A stretch of 64,000 nt of DNA, from positions 186,001-250,000 of the forward strand of contig CALKVK010000006.1 of NCBI GenBank assembly GCA_937996235.1. The letters are read 5' to 3'. Of this stretch, positions 25,111 to 33,121 are shown in pieces. Position 1 is the stretch's first letter; each line of letters starts with the position of its first letter. The DNA is from an uncultured bacterium (GTDB taxonomy: Bacteria; Planctomycetota; JAJSAM01; JAJVHW01). The notes beneath the pieces were generated by a model that searched no databases, was not told the DNA's origin, and saw only the letters and a program-made list of their open reading frames with translations. The translations under genes were made by a program, and so were the position numbers.

Positions 25111-28100
25111 GTGCGCAAGCTGGCCCCCGTTCTCGCCCTCCTGCTGCTCCTGATCGTCGGTGCGGCGCTCTTCGTCGTGTTCTCGGGCGACGGCGACGCA
25201 CCCCCGGCGCGGACGGGCGACGATCCCGCAGCGTCGGCCGAGGCCGAGCAGGAGCCGGTCGCGACGCCGCCCGCCCACGCGGTGCAGGAGTCCAAGCGCT
25301 GGGTGCCGCGCGGCGACGGCTCGCTGGTGGGGGTCGTGCTCGAATACGGCACGGACCGGCCGCTCGCGAACATCGCGGTGAGCCTCGAGGCGGGGCTTCC
25401 CGGCCCCGACCGCATCCTGCGCACGGTCACGGGCGACGACGGCGCCTTCCGCTTCGACGCGGCGGTCAACTTCGACGACTGGATGCTGCGCGTCGTGCCG
25501 CCGGCGCCGCTCGCGGAACTCGTGATGGGCGGCGTCGAGGTCGTCGAGGAGCGCGAGAGCGACGTCGGCACGGTCTACGTCACCGCCGGCTACGAGGTGC
25601 CCGGCATCGTCGTCGACGAGTTCGGCGAGCCGGTCGAGGGCGCGTCGGTCCGCGCGCTGCGCCCGCGGCCCAAGGGCTCGACCACCGACTTCCTGCGGCT
25701 CATCCGCGAGCTGCCGCAGCGGCCGTCGTCGGTGGACTCCGCGACGACCGCCGCCGACGGCACGTTCGTGCTGACGAAGATCCCGCCCGGGCGCTACGAC
25801 TTCGAGCTCTCCGCCGCGGGCCGCGCGCTGCGCATCGAGCGCAACGTGATGGTCTCGCCCGAGCAGGGCACCGGGCCGCTGCGCTTCGTGATCGCGATCG
25901 GCTACGACCTCCCGGGCCGCGTCGTCCGCACGAGCGGCGCGCCGGTCGAGGGCCTGCAGGTCGTCGCGTTCGAGGAGCCGCGCGGCGAGTCCGGGCTCTT
26001 CGAGCTCGACAAGAGCTTCGCGACGACCGATGCGGACGGCGCGTTCCGGCTGCGCGGGCTCGCGGCGGGCCAGGTGATGGTCGTCGCGATCCCCGAGGGC
26101 GAGCCGTTCGCGGTGAAGGACGCCGTGCCCGTGCCGGGCACCGACTTCGTCGAGATCGTGATCCAGGGCGACGCATGGCTGCACGGCCGCGTCACGAACA
26201 CGTCGGACGAGCCGGTCGCGGACGCCGAGATCTACGTCGTCTCGACCGACGGCGGCACGCCGGTGGTCGGCAACACGCTGACGGCCGCCGACGGCACGTA
26301 CCGCATCGACGGCCTGCGCAGCGGGCCCGTGCAGGTGTTCCTGGTGCAGGCGTCCGGCTATGCGACCTACCCCGAGGACCTGTTCGCCGCGCTGCGCGGC
26401 GGCGGCTCGGGCCTGAACCTCTCACCCGGCGAGAACACGCAGGACGCGCAGCTCTCCGGGGGCGGCACCGTGCGCGGCGTGGTGCTCAGCCAGTCCGACG
26501 ACGCGCCCGTTCCCGGCGTGCGCGTGTCGCTGCTCTCGGCGCAGGCGTTCTTCGGGGGGACGCGCGGCGCGACGACCGACGCCGAGGGGCGCTTCGAGAT
26601 CGCGAACCTGCCGAAGGGCGGCGCCGTGCTGCTCGCCGAGAAGGAGGGCTGGTTCCAGCCCGGCGTCACGCCGCAGACGATCGGCATGATGATGATGGGC
26701 GAGTTCCGCGGGGGCGGCGCGCGGCAGACCGACACCGGCCGCGGCGCGAAGATCTCCATCTCGGAGACCGGCGAGGTCGTCGAGCGCGAACTGCGGCTCG
26801 CGCGCGGCTCCACGGTGCGCGGTCGCGTGCTCGATCCCGACGGCGCTCCCGTCGCGGGGGCGCAGGTCAGCGTGCAGGCGGCCGACCTGCCGCGCATGTT
26901 CGGGCCGCTCGCCGCGATGCTGCGCGGCGTCGAGCCGAAGCTCTCGAAGGCGGACGGGACGTTCGAGATCCCCGGCCCCCCGCCCGGTCAGAAGGCGAAG
27001 ATCGTGGCGCGCGCGGCCGGCTGGCTCGACGGCTCCGGCGACGAGTTCACGGCCGCCGTCGGCCAGGACGTCGAGGGCGTCGAGGTGCGGCTGCGGCGCG
27101 GCGCGGTCGTCGAGGGCGTCGTGCGCGACACCGAGGGCAAGCCGCTCCCGGCCGCGCTCGTGCGCTGGATCCCCGGCGACGACGCCAACCCGTGGTCGAC
27201 GCGCTGGACGCTCGGGCGCGCGACGCCCGTCAGCACCGATGCGAACGGGCGCTTCCGCGCCGAGAGCGTCGAGCCGGGCAAGCTGATCGTGCAGGTGAAG
27301 CACCCGCGCCACCTCTCCGTCTCGCGCTCGGACGTCGTCGTGGAGGACGGCAAGTCCACGACGCTCGACTTCCAGCTCGCCGCGGGCGCGAGCATCACGG
27401 GCACGGTGCTCGGTCCCGACGGCCGGCCGCGAGCCGGCGGTCGCGTCGCGATCGGACGCGACGGCGACTGGCAGCGTCCCGACGACGCGTATGCCGCCGA
27501 GCCCGAGCCGGTCAGCTCCGATGCGCAGGGCACGTTCCGCTTCGAGGGCCTGCCGCCCGGCAAGTTCACCCTGACCGCGCGCGGCGAGAGCGCGGCGCCG
27601 AGCGCGCCGGCGGTCGTCGAAGCGGGCGCTTCCGGCGTCACGCTGCGCCTGGTGACGGCGTACGAGATCTCCGGCACGGTGCGCTACACCGACGGCACTC
27701 CCGCCGTGGGGGCGCGCGTGAACGTCGTGGCGCGCCAGGCCGACGGCACGCCGGGAGACGACGAGGCGGGCTCCGACACGACCGGGGGCGACGGCTCGTT
27801 CCGCATCCGCGAGCTCCCCGGCGGCACGTACGACGTGCACGTCGGACAGGGCTGGTGGGGCGGCGATCGCGCCGCCGTGGTTCCGCGCACGATCGAGTCC
27901 GTCGAGGCGGGGCGCAGCGGCCTCGTCATCGAGGTGACGTCGGGGCTGCGCATCGTCGGCCGCGTGCTGCTGCCGGACGGCTCGCCGGCGTCGGAGGGCT
28001 GGGTCTGGTGCAGCCAGGTGCTCGAGCCGAGCGCGCAGCGTCGTGAGCCGGTCAGCGCGAGCGGCGCGATCGCCGACGGCTCGTTCGAGTTGAAGGGCCT

Positions 28101-28491
28101 CGTCGAGGGCGAGTACCAGCTCAACGTGAACGTCCCCGAGTACGGGCAGCGCGCGCTGCGCGCGGCGGCGGGGGCCGAGGACATCGAGATCCGGTTCACC
28201 GACGGCGCCACGATCTCGGGTCGCGTGACGATGCCCGACGGCAGCGCGGCCTCCGGCGTGAACGTCTGGGTGCAGTCGCCGAACGGTGGGACGAACGCGC
28301 AGACCGACGAGAACGGACGCTACACGGCCGCGCACGTGGCGCCCGGGAAGGTCACCGTCATGGCGATGGGCAACACCGGCGACGGCAAGCCGCTGCGCGC
28401 AGAGGGCCGCGAGCTCGAGGTGCAGGACGGCAGCAACGAGACGAACGTCGATCTGACGCTCGCGCCGTTCCCGACCGGCGAGGGTCGGTAG
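25111..28491 (+). CDS. Large exported protein of tandem carboxypeptidase-regulatory-like domains
   Basis: A 1,126-residue protein. The N-terminal hydrophobic helix (about 5-24) serves as signal or membrane anchor, with a short Ala/Glu linker to about 75. Ten or more beta-sandwich units of the carboxypeptidase-regulatory (transthyretin-like) type follow, each near 90 residues and recognised by starts such as GRVLDPDGAPVAGAQV, TVLGPDGRPRAGGRV and TMPDGSAASGVNV and by DG-F(R/E)-L turns. GTG at 25111 has GGGAG 7-8 nt upstream; an upstream TTG is less likely. No enzyme domain. It is probably a cell-surface or envelope stalk protein. It ends opposite a convergent cytochrome gene with a strong hairpin between them. 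Confidence 0.82.
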   Translation: MRKLAPVLALLLLLIVGAALFVVFSGDGDAPPARTGDDPAASAEAEQEPVATPPAHAVQESKRWVPRGDGSLVGVVLEYGTDRPLANIAVSLEAGLPGPDRILRTVTGDDGAFRFDAAVNFDDWMLRVVPPAPLAELVMGGVEVVEERESDVGTVYVTAGYEVPGIVVDEFGEPVEGASVRALRPRPKGSTTDFLRLIRELPQRPSSVDSATTAADGTFVLTKIPPGRYDFELSAAGRALRIERNVMVSPEQGTGPLRFVIAIGYDLPGRVVRTSGAPVEGLQVVAFEEPRGESGLFELDKSFATTDADGAFRLRGLAAGQVMVVAIPEGEPFAVKDAVPVPGTDFVEIVIQGDAWLHGRVTNTSDEPVADAEIYVVSTDGGTPVVGNTLTAADGTYRIDGLRSGPVQVFLVQASGYATYPEDLFAALRGGGSGLNLSPGENTQDAQLSGGGTVRGVVLSQSDDAPVPGVRVSLLSAQAFFGGTRGATTDAEGRFEIANLPKGGAVLLAEKEGWFQPGVTPQTIGMMMMGEFRGGGARQTDTGRGAKISISETGEVVERELRLARGSTVRGRVLDPDGAPVAGAQVSVQAADLPRMFGPLAAMLRGVEPKLSKADGTFEIPGPPPGQKAKIVARAAGWLDGSGDEFTAAVGQDVEGVEVRLRRGAVVEGVVRDTEGKPLPAALVRWIPGDDANPWSTRWTLGRATPVSTDANGRFRAESVEPGKLIVQVKHPRHLSVSRSDVVVEDGKSTTLDFQLAAGASITGTVLGPDGRPRAGGRVAIGRDGDWQRPDDAYAAEPEPVSSDAQGTFRFEGLPPGKFTLTARGESAAPSAPAVVEAGASGVTLRLVTAYEISGTVRYTDGTPAVGARVNVVARQADGTPGDDEAGSDTTGGDGSFRIRELPGGTYDVHVGQGWWGGDRAAVVPRTIESVEAGRSGLVIEVTSGLRIVGRVLLPDGSPASEGWVWCSQVLEPSAQRREPVSASGAIADGSFELKGLVEGEYQLNVNVPEYGQRALRAAAGAEDIEIRFTDGATISGRVTMPDGSAASGVNVWVQSPNGGTNAQTDENGRYTAAHVAPGKVTVMAMGNTGDGKPLRAEGRELEVQDGSNETNVDLTLAPFPTGEGR

Positions 28492-28506
28492 CCCGGGCAG
28501 CGCTCG

Positions 28507-28536
28507 GAGCGCGTGCGTCGCGCGGCGCACGCGCTC
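28507..28536. terminator. Perfect 11-bp stem-loop between convergent genes
   Basis: GAGCGCGTGCG (28507-28517) and CGCACGCGCTC (28526-28536) form a perfect stem with an 8-nt loop. It starts 15 nt after the beta-sandwich gene and overlaps the stop codon of the convergent cytochrome gene by 2 nt. A bidirectional terminator is likely. Confidence 0.6.
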
Positions 28537-30538
28537 AGCGCGTCTGTTCGAGCAGCTCGAGCGCCGCCTTGAAGTTCGGGTCGCTGCGGAGCGCCACCTC
28601 GAGGTGGGCGCGCGCGCGCTCCTTGTCGCCGAGCGCGAGCAGCAGGTCGGCGATGTGCGTGTTCACGTCGGGGCTCAGAGGCTCGAAGAGCAGCACGTCG
28701 TAGACGTTGCGCACCGCCTCGGGACCGTCCTTCCCGTAGAGCGCGATGTCGGACGCGAGCTTGCCGCGCAGGATCGACGGACCGAGCCGCTCGCGCACCG
28801 CCGCGAGGGCGGGGAACGCCTCGGCGCGGCGCTCCGCCTCGACCAGCAGGCGCGCGTGCGCGGCCGCGACGTCCTCGTCGTACGGGTCGAGTTCCGCGGC
28901 CTTCGCCAGGTACTCCTCGGCCTGCACGTAGCGGCTCGCCTCGGCGTGCGAGTAGCCGAGCTCCGCCCACGGCGCGGCGATGTCGCCCTGCAGCTCGACG
29001 GCGCGCTCGAGCAGCGCGCGCGCGTCCGCGGTGCGTCCGGCGAGCGTGAGCATGCGGCCTCGCACGCGCAGCGCCTCCGCGTCGCTCGGGAAGCGCTCGA
29101 GGTGCCGGCCCGCGAGCTCGAACGCGCGCTCGCGCCACGCCGTCGCATCCTTGCGCAGCGTGGCCTTCGCCATCTCCGCGCCGCGCGCGTACGCGCGGGC
29201 GAGGAGCAGCGTCGAGCCGGGGCGGGTCAACTCCGGGTCGAGCACGTTGACGAGCTCCGCTCCGGTCACGGCGAGTTCGCCGGCGTGGGGCAGGTGCCGC
29301 GCCGACGCGCCCGGATCCGGGACCCGCTTGCGGATCCAGTGGTCCGTGACGCGCGTGTGCGCGACGTCGCCCGCAGGCGTCACGCCCATGTGGCACGAGA
29401 AGCAGGGCGCGTCGCCGCGCTGCGCCGGCTCCGCGTGGCAGTCGTCGCCCGCGTGGCAGGTGAGGCAGCCGCGGTCCGTCTCGCGTGCCGTGTCGCCCGC
29501 GCGGAAGCCGCGGTGCGGGTTGTGGCAGGTCGTGCACGTCAGGCCGGCGCCGTCGTCGCCGCGCCGCGACTCGGTGTAGCAGCGCGAGAGCCGCAGCCGC
29601 GACGCGTGGCCCGCGATCTCGGTGTGGGCCGCAGGGCCCGCGTCGGCGAGTCCGAAGATGCCGAGGTAGTCCGCGAGCGGAGTCCCCGGCACGTAGTCGA
29701 CGATCGTGCGCTCGGTCGACTCCATCGTGATCCCGGCCGAGAGGTGGCACTGCAGGCAGACCTGCTCCTGCTGCTCGGGCGGGAGCCGCGCGGGGTTCAC
29801 GGTGTCGCGCACGTCGCCCGTCACGCAGTGCTGGTCGCTCGGGCCGTGGCAGCGCTCGCACGTCACGCCGAGCGAGACCTGGCCGTGGAAGCCGACGCCG
29901 GCGTCGTTCCGGACCGGGCGCACCGCGCCCGTGTGGCACACCACGCAGAGCGTGTCGGCCACGCGCAGCGTCCGCTCCGCGAACCCGGGTCCCGGCGAGA
30001 GCGCGAGCCCGCCGAGCTCGCGGTACCACGTGAGCGGCAGCTGCAGCATGCGCCCGTCGCGCACGGTGAAGTAGCTGCGCGTGGCGTGGCCGCTGCCGAC
30101 GACGAGGTCGATCGGCGCCTCGTACGCGACGCGCTCGACGCCGAGCGGGTCCACGTAGTAGAGCCGCTGCACGTAGCGGCCGTCGCGCACGTCGAAGCGC
30201 GCCGTCATGCCGTTCGGCGCGAGCCGCACCTCGGTCCCGACGAGCCCGGCCTCGATCGATCCCGCGCCGCTCGGGAGCGTGAGCGAGTCGTGCATGCCGC
30301 TCGTCGTGTACGCGCGGGCGATGTCCTCGTGGCACGGCGTGCAGCGCTCGCCGACGCCGACGGTCACGAGGTCCGGACCGAGGCGCACGCCCGCCTGGTG
30401 CGGCTGCGTGGCGGGCAGGGTCGGCGCGGGGGCGGGCGCGTTCGCGCCGGGCGCGGCGCCGCGGCCGCCGTCGCAGCCCGCGAGGAGACCGGCCAGGAGG
30501 AGCGGGAGCGCAGCGGCGGGGGGGTGGTGGCGGTGCAC
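28535..30538 (-). CDS. Seven-haem c-type cytochrome lipoprotein with C-terminal TPRs
   Basis: A 667-residue lipoprotein (lipobox LAGC, Cys about 22). Seven CxxCH haem sites are visible: CTPCH, CVVCH, CERCH, CLQCH, CTTCH, CLTCH and CFSCH, between about residues 66 and 400. An extra DDCH near the sixth is not a full site. The segment before them (about 95-150) is beta-rich. The C-terminal 250 residues are TPR-like helical repeats such as AELGYSHAEASRYVQAEEYL. It resembles multihaem cytochromes fused to TPRs that occur in Planctomycetota and Deltaproteobacteria; the electron-transfer partner is not visible. ATG at 30538 begins the signal peptide. Confidence 0.85.
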   Translation of the reverse strand: MHRHHPPAAALPLLLAGLLAGCDGGRGAAPGANAPAPAPTLPATQPHQAGVRLGPDLVTVGVGERCTPCHEDIARAYTTSGMHDSLTLPSGAGSIEAGLVGTEVRLAPNGMTARFDVRDGRYVQRLYYVDPLGVERVAYEAPIDLVVGSGHATRSYFTVRDGRMLQLPLTWYRELGGLALSPGPGFAERTLRVADTLCVVCHTGAVRPVRNDAGVGFHGQVSLGVTCERCHGPSDQHCVTGDVRDTVNPARLPPEQQEQVCLQCHLSAGITMESTERTIVDYVPGTPLADYLGIFGLADAGPAAHTEIAGHASRLRLSRCYTESRRGDDGAGLTCTTCHNPHRGFRAGDTARETDRGCLTCHAGDDCHAEPAQRGDAPCFSCHMGVTPAGDVAHTRVTDHWIRKRVPDPGASARHLPHAGELAVTGAELVNVLDPELTRPGSTLLLARAYARGAEMAKATLRKDATAWRERAFELAGRHLERFPSDAEALRVRGRMLTLAGRTADARALLERAVELQGDIAAPWAELGYSHAEASRYVQAEEYLAKAAELDPYDEDVAAAHARLLVEAERRAEAFPALAAVRERLGPSILRGKLASDIALYGKDGPEAVRNVYDVLLFEPLSPDVNTHIADLLLALGDKERARAHLEVALRSDPNFKAALELLEQTR

Positions 30539-30671
30539 GGGCGCATCCTACGGGGGCAGGCGGCCCCGCGGAGGACTCGCCCGCGAGTTCGCTGCCGCTC
30601 GGCGAGCCGCCCGCGGACGGGCGACGGGGCGCCTCGCGCCGGAGGATTCGCGCCGCCCGCGGACCGCCGGT

Positions 30672-30684
30672 ATTACCATGTAAT
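30672..30684. promoter_or_regulatory. Palindrome ATTAC-CAT-GTAAT, possible operator over a -10 box
   Basis: ATTAC (30672-30676) and GTAAT (30680-30684) are perfect inverted repeats around a 3-nt spacer, in an isolated A+T-rich spot of very G+C-rich sequence. TATTAC (30671-30676) could be the -10 box of the RHH gene starting 35 nt downstream. An overlapping operator would fit auto-repression by that regulator. Confidence 0.4.
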
Positions 30685-30718
30685 GCACACGAGCCGGGGC
30701 CTCCCGGCGGGAGCCGCG

Positions 30719-31045
30719 ATGAGCCGCGCCAAGTCCGTGATCGTGACGTTCCGCGTGGACCAGCACCTCGCCGAGGCCCTGGACCGCCTGCCCGACAAGT
30801 CCGCGTTCATCCGCGACGCGCTGCGCCGCTCGTTCCACGAGACGTGCCCCGCGTGCGGCGGCGAGGGGCGCGTCGACTGCGAGGCCGCGGTGTGGCTGCG
30901 CGAGGTGCTCGAGCGCGAGCGCGCGCGCAACTGCGACTGCTGCGGGACGGCGTTCCCCGGCGGCGAGGCTCCCGACGCGCCGGGAGCTGCCGCGCCCGAG
31001 GCGCTGATCTGCGCTCACTGCGGACCGGACGGGCACCGGCATTGA
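30719..31045 (+). CDS. Ribbon-helix-helix regulator with C-terminal zinc-ribbon-like cysteines
   Basis: A 108-residue protein. Residues 1-38 form a ribbon-helix-helix DNA-binding domain: a VIVTFRVDQ beta strand, then LAEALDRLP and SAFIRDALR helices. The rest has CPACGG, a lone C in VDCE, CDCCG and ICAHCG, so up to four Cys pairs could bind metal. ATG at 30719 has GGGAG upstream; ATG at 30683 is in frame but has no ribosome site. The stop overlaps the start of a MerC-like gene, so it is probably a metal-sensing regulator of that gene, acting at the palindrome upstream. Function is inferred. Confidence 0.72.
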   Translation: MSRAKSVIVTFRVDQHLAEALDRLPDKSAFIRDALRRSFHETCPACGGEGRVDCEAAVWLREVLERERARNCDCCGTAFPGGEAPDAPGAAAPEALICAHCGPDGHRH

Positions 31046-31575
31046 TCGGCCGCGACGCCGCCGACGAGTCCTGCCGCACGCCCGCGGTCCGCGCGGGCGG
31101 CTGCTGCGGCACCGCCGCTGCCGAGGTGGCCGGCGACGCCGCCGCGGCGGGTCCCGGCGTGCGCGCCGCGGCGGCGCCCGCCCGCCCCGGCCGCGACTGG
31201 GGCGCGATGGCGTCGCTCGCGTGCGCGGTCCACTGCGCCCTCGTGCCGGTGCTGATCGGCGCCGGCTCGGCGGGCGGGCTCGCGTTCCTCGGTCACGCGT
31301 CGGTCGAGTGGGGGATGGTCCTCCTCGCGGCGGTCGTCGGCACCTTCTCCGCGTGGCGCGGGTTCCGCTCCCACGGCAACCTCGCGGTCGTCGCGCTGGT
31401 GCTCCTCGCCATCGGCGCCCTGGTGCTGCACACGCTGCACCTCGTGGGCGCCGGCGACGACCACGAGCACGAGATCGCGTGGACGGGCGTCTTCGCCGGC
31501 ATCGCGCTCGCCGGCTCGCTGTTCGTGAACAACCGGCTCTGCCGGTCGTGCCACACAGGTCACACGCACGGCTGA
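31042..31575 (+). CDS. MerC-domain membrane protein (putative metal transporter)
   Basis: A 177-residue protein. The core (about 55-150) has the MerC pattern: a transmembrane start with MASLACAVHCALVPVL (a CxxHC metal motif), then three more hydrophobic helices with an HGNLAVVALVLLAIG stretch. The C-terminus has NNRLCRSCHTGHTHG, a second Cys/His cluster. The N-terminal extension has a CCGT motif. I take TTG at 31042 as start because it overlaps the preceding stop (TTGA); ATG at 31207 would begin at the first helix. It is coupled to the regulator and likely moves or senses a soft metal such as Hg or Zn. The ion is not known. Confidence 0.7.
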   Translation: MIGRDAADESCRTPAVRAGGCCGTAAAEVAGDAAAAGPGVRAAAAPARPGRDWGAMASLACAVHCALVPVLIGAGSAGGLAFLGHASVEWGMVLLAAVVGTFSAWRGFRSHGNLAVVALVLLAIGALVLHTLHLVGAGDDHEHEIAWTGVFAGIALAGSLFVNNRLCRSCHTGHTHG

Positions 31576-31650
31576 GAAGCGCCGCGCCGGCGGCCGAATC
31601 CGCAGATGCCCCCTCGACGCGGGGCGCCGGTTCGTGTCAACTGACGCGCC

Positions 31651-32883
31651 GTGCGGTCGACGGGCGACCTGACCGCGCGCGCCGTGGTTCTCGGCGCGCT
31701 TGCGGCAGCCCTTGTCGGCGCGACCCAGAGCGCCGACGCCGGCGGAGCGGAAGTCCCGCTTCGCGGAGTTGCGTATGGCGACGCGCAGCAGCCCGCCGCC
31801 GATGCCGACATCGCCGTCGGCATCCTCGGCTGGGCGCCCGGCGCGGGCGAGCACGTCGACATCTCGCGCACCGCGGAGGACGGCCGCTTCGCGCTGCTCC
31901 ACGCGCCGCTCGGTCCCGTGGACGTCTGGGTGCGCCCGCGCGGCGGCTCGTGGACCTTCGGGCTGCGCATGCTGCAGCCGGGCGTCCCCGACGTCGTCAT
32001 CGACGCGCGCGCCAAGCCCGCGCTGCCCGGCGGTCTCGGCGTCGGGCCGTCCGAGGAAGGCGAGCTCGTCAAGGGCGTCGTGAAGGACTCGCGCGGCAAG
32101 GCGCTGGCGGGTGCGGCCGTGTGCCTGCGCGGCGACGACGCGACGTGGGTCACGACCGGCGCCGACGGCGCGTTCGAGATCGCGGGCGGCCGGAAGGGCG
32201 ACGGCGTCATCGCGCGCGCCGACGGCTACCGCGACGCGCTCGCCGAGTTCACGTCCACGAAGCGCGCGGTGTCGCTGAAGCTGACCCCGGCCAAGCCGAC
32301 GCTCGTGCGCGTGACGGGCCCGGACGGACAGCCGTTCGAGAAGGCGTACGTGGTCCTCGGCGATCCCGACCGCGTCCTCGGCACGACCGGGTTCACGTCG
32401 CTCTTCCCGCCGCGCGAGCGGCTGGTCGGCGGCTGGACCGACGCGAAGGGCGAGGTGCGTCTCCACTGGGGCCACACCGAGGACGAGACCGTCGCCACCG
32501 CGTACGCGACCGGGTGCGCGCCGGCGCGCGCGGAGATCGTGGCCGGCAAGCCCGCCGCCGTGACGCTCGAGCTCGCCCCCGCGCAGCCGGCCGTCGCCGT
32601 GCTGACGTACATCGACGGCGGCGCACCCGTCGCGAACGTCTACCTCGGTCTCCCGAGCGCCTCCGACGGCGGCGGCGACGCCGTCTCGGCGCTGCCCGCG
32701 GCACAGGAGCGCGGTCCGATCGTCGTCGGCCGCACCGACGCCGACGGTCGCTGCGAGATCCCGCACCTCGACCCCGCCGTGACCGAGCTGCGCATCGTCG
32801 CGGACATCGTCGAGCGGCGGCGCATGCGCGTCGTGATCGAGCGCCCGGCCAAGGGCGGCACGAACGGCGCCGACGGCGAGTAG
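31651..32883 (+). CDS. Secreted protein with carboxypeptidase-regulatory-like domains
   Basis: A 410-residue protein. The signal peptide has hydrophobic residues about 9-23 and cleavage near ADA. Three beta-sandwich units follow, recognised by openings such as GVAYGDAQQPAADADI, GVVKDSRGKALAGAAV and VTGPDGQPFEKAYV. There is no catalytic motif. GTG at 31651 is the most upstream start before the signal. It is 75 nt downstream of the MerC gene, so it may or may not belong to that operon. Role unknown; the same fold dominates several large proteins here. Confidence 0.75.
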   Translation: MRSTGDLTARAVVLGALAAALVGATQSADAGGAEVPLRGVAYGDAQQPAADADIAVGILGWAPGAGEHVDISRTAEDGRFALLHAPLGPVDVWVRPRGGSWTFGLRMLQPGVPDVVIDARAKPALPGGLGVGPSEEGELVKGVVKDSRGKALAGAAVCLRGDDATWVTTGADGAFEIAGGRKGDGVIARADGYRDALAEFTSTKRAVSLKLTPAKPTLVRVTGPDGQPFEKAYVVLGDPDRVLGTTGFTSLFPPRERLVGGWTDAKGEVRLHWGHTEDETVATAYATGCAPARAEIVAGKPAAVTLELAPAQPAVAVLTYIDGGAPVANVYLGLPSASDGGGDAVSALPAAQERGPIVVGRTDADGRCEIPHLDPAVTELRIVADIVERRRMRVVIERPAKGGTNGADGE

Positions 32884-32911
32884 CGCCGGCCCGGATCGGC
32901 GTCTCCGGCCG

Positions 32912-33111
32912 GTGCGGCGTCGCCGCCACGCGGCCGCGCTCGCGCACGACCTCTTCGAGGTGGACGACGGCCTCTGCGACAGGAGCTGCTCGAGTTCCTC
33001 GCGGGCTTCTGCACGGGCTCCCTGCCGCACGTGACCGCGCTGTTCGGGATGACGCCCCCCGAGCGCGGACGGTACGTCGACGCGTGGGCCCGGTCCTTGC
33101 GCGAGCGCTGA
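32912..33111 (+). pseudogene. Frameshifted small ORF, possible remnant
   Basis: Two adjoining frames give a coherent short protein if one base is restored. The first reads from GTG at 32912 through RHAAALAHDLFEVDDGLCD; the second continues ELLEFLAGFCTGSLPHVTALF and ends at TGA (33109-33111). The joint lies at the 'gacaggagctgc' region. The total of 200 nt would be 67 codons after a one-base insertion. It may be a decayed gene or a sequence error. No family recognised. Confidence 0.4.
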
Positions 33112-33121
33112 GCGCGCCGCG

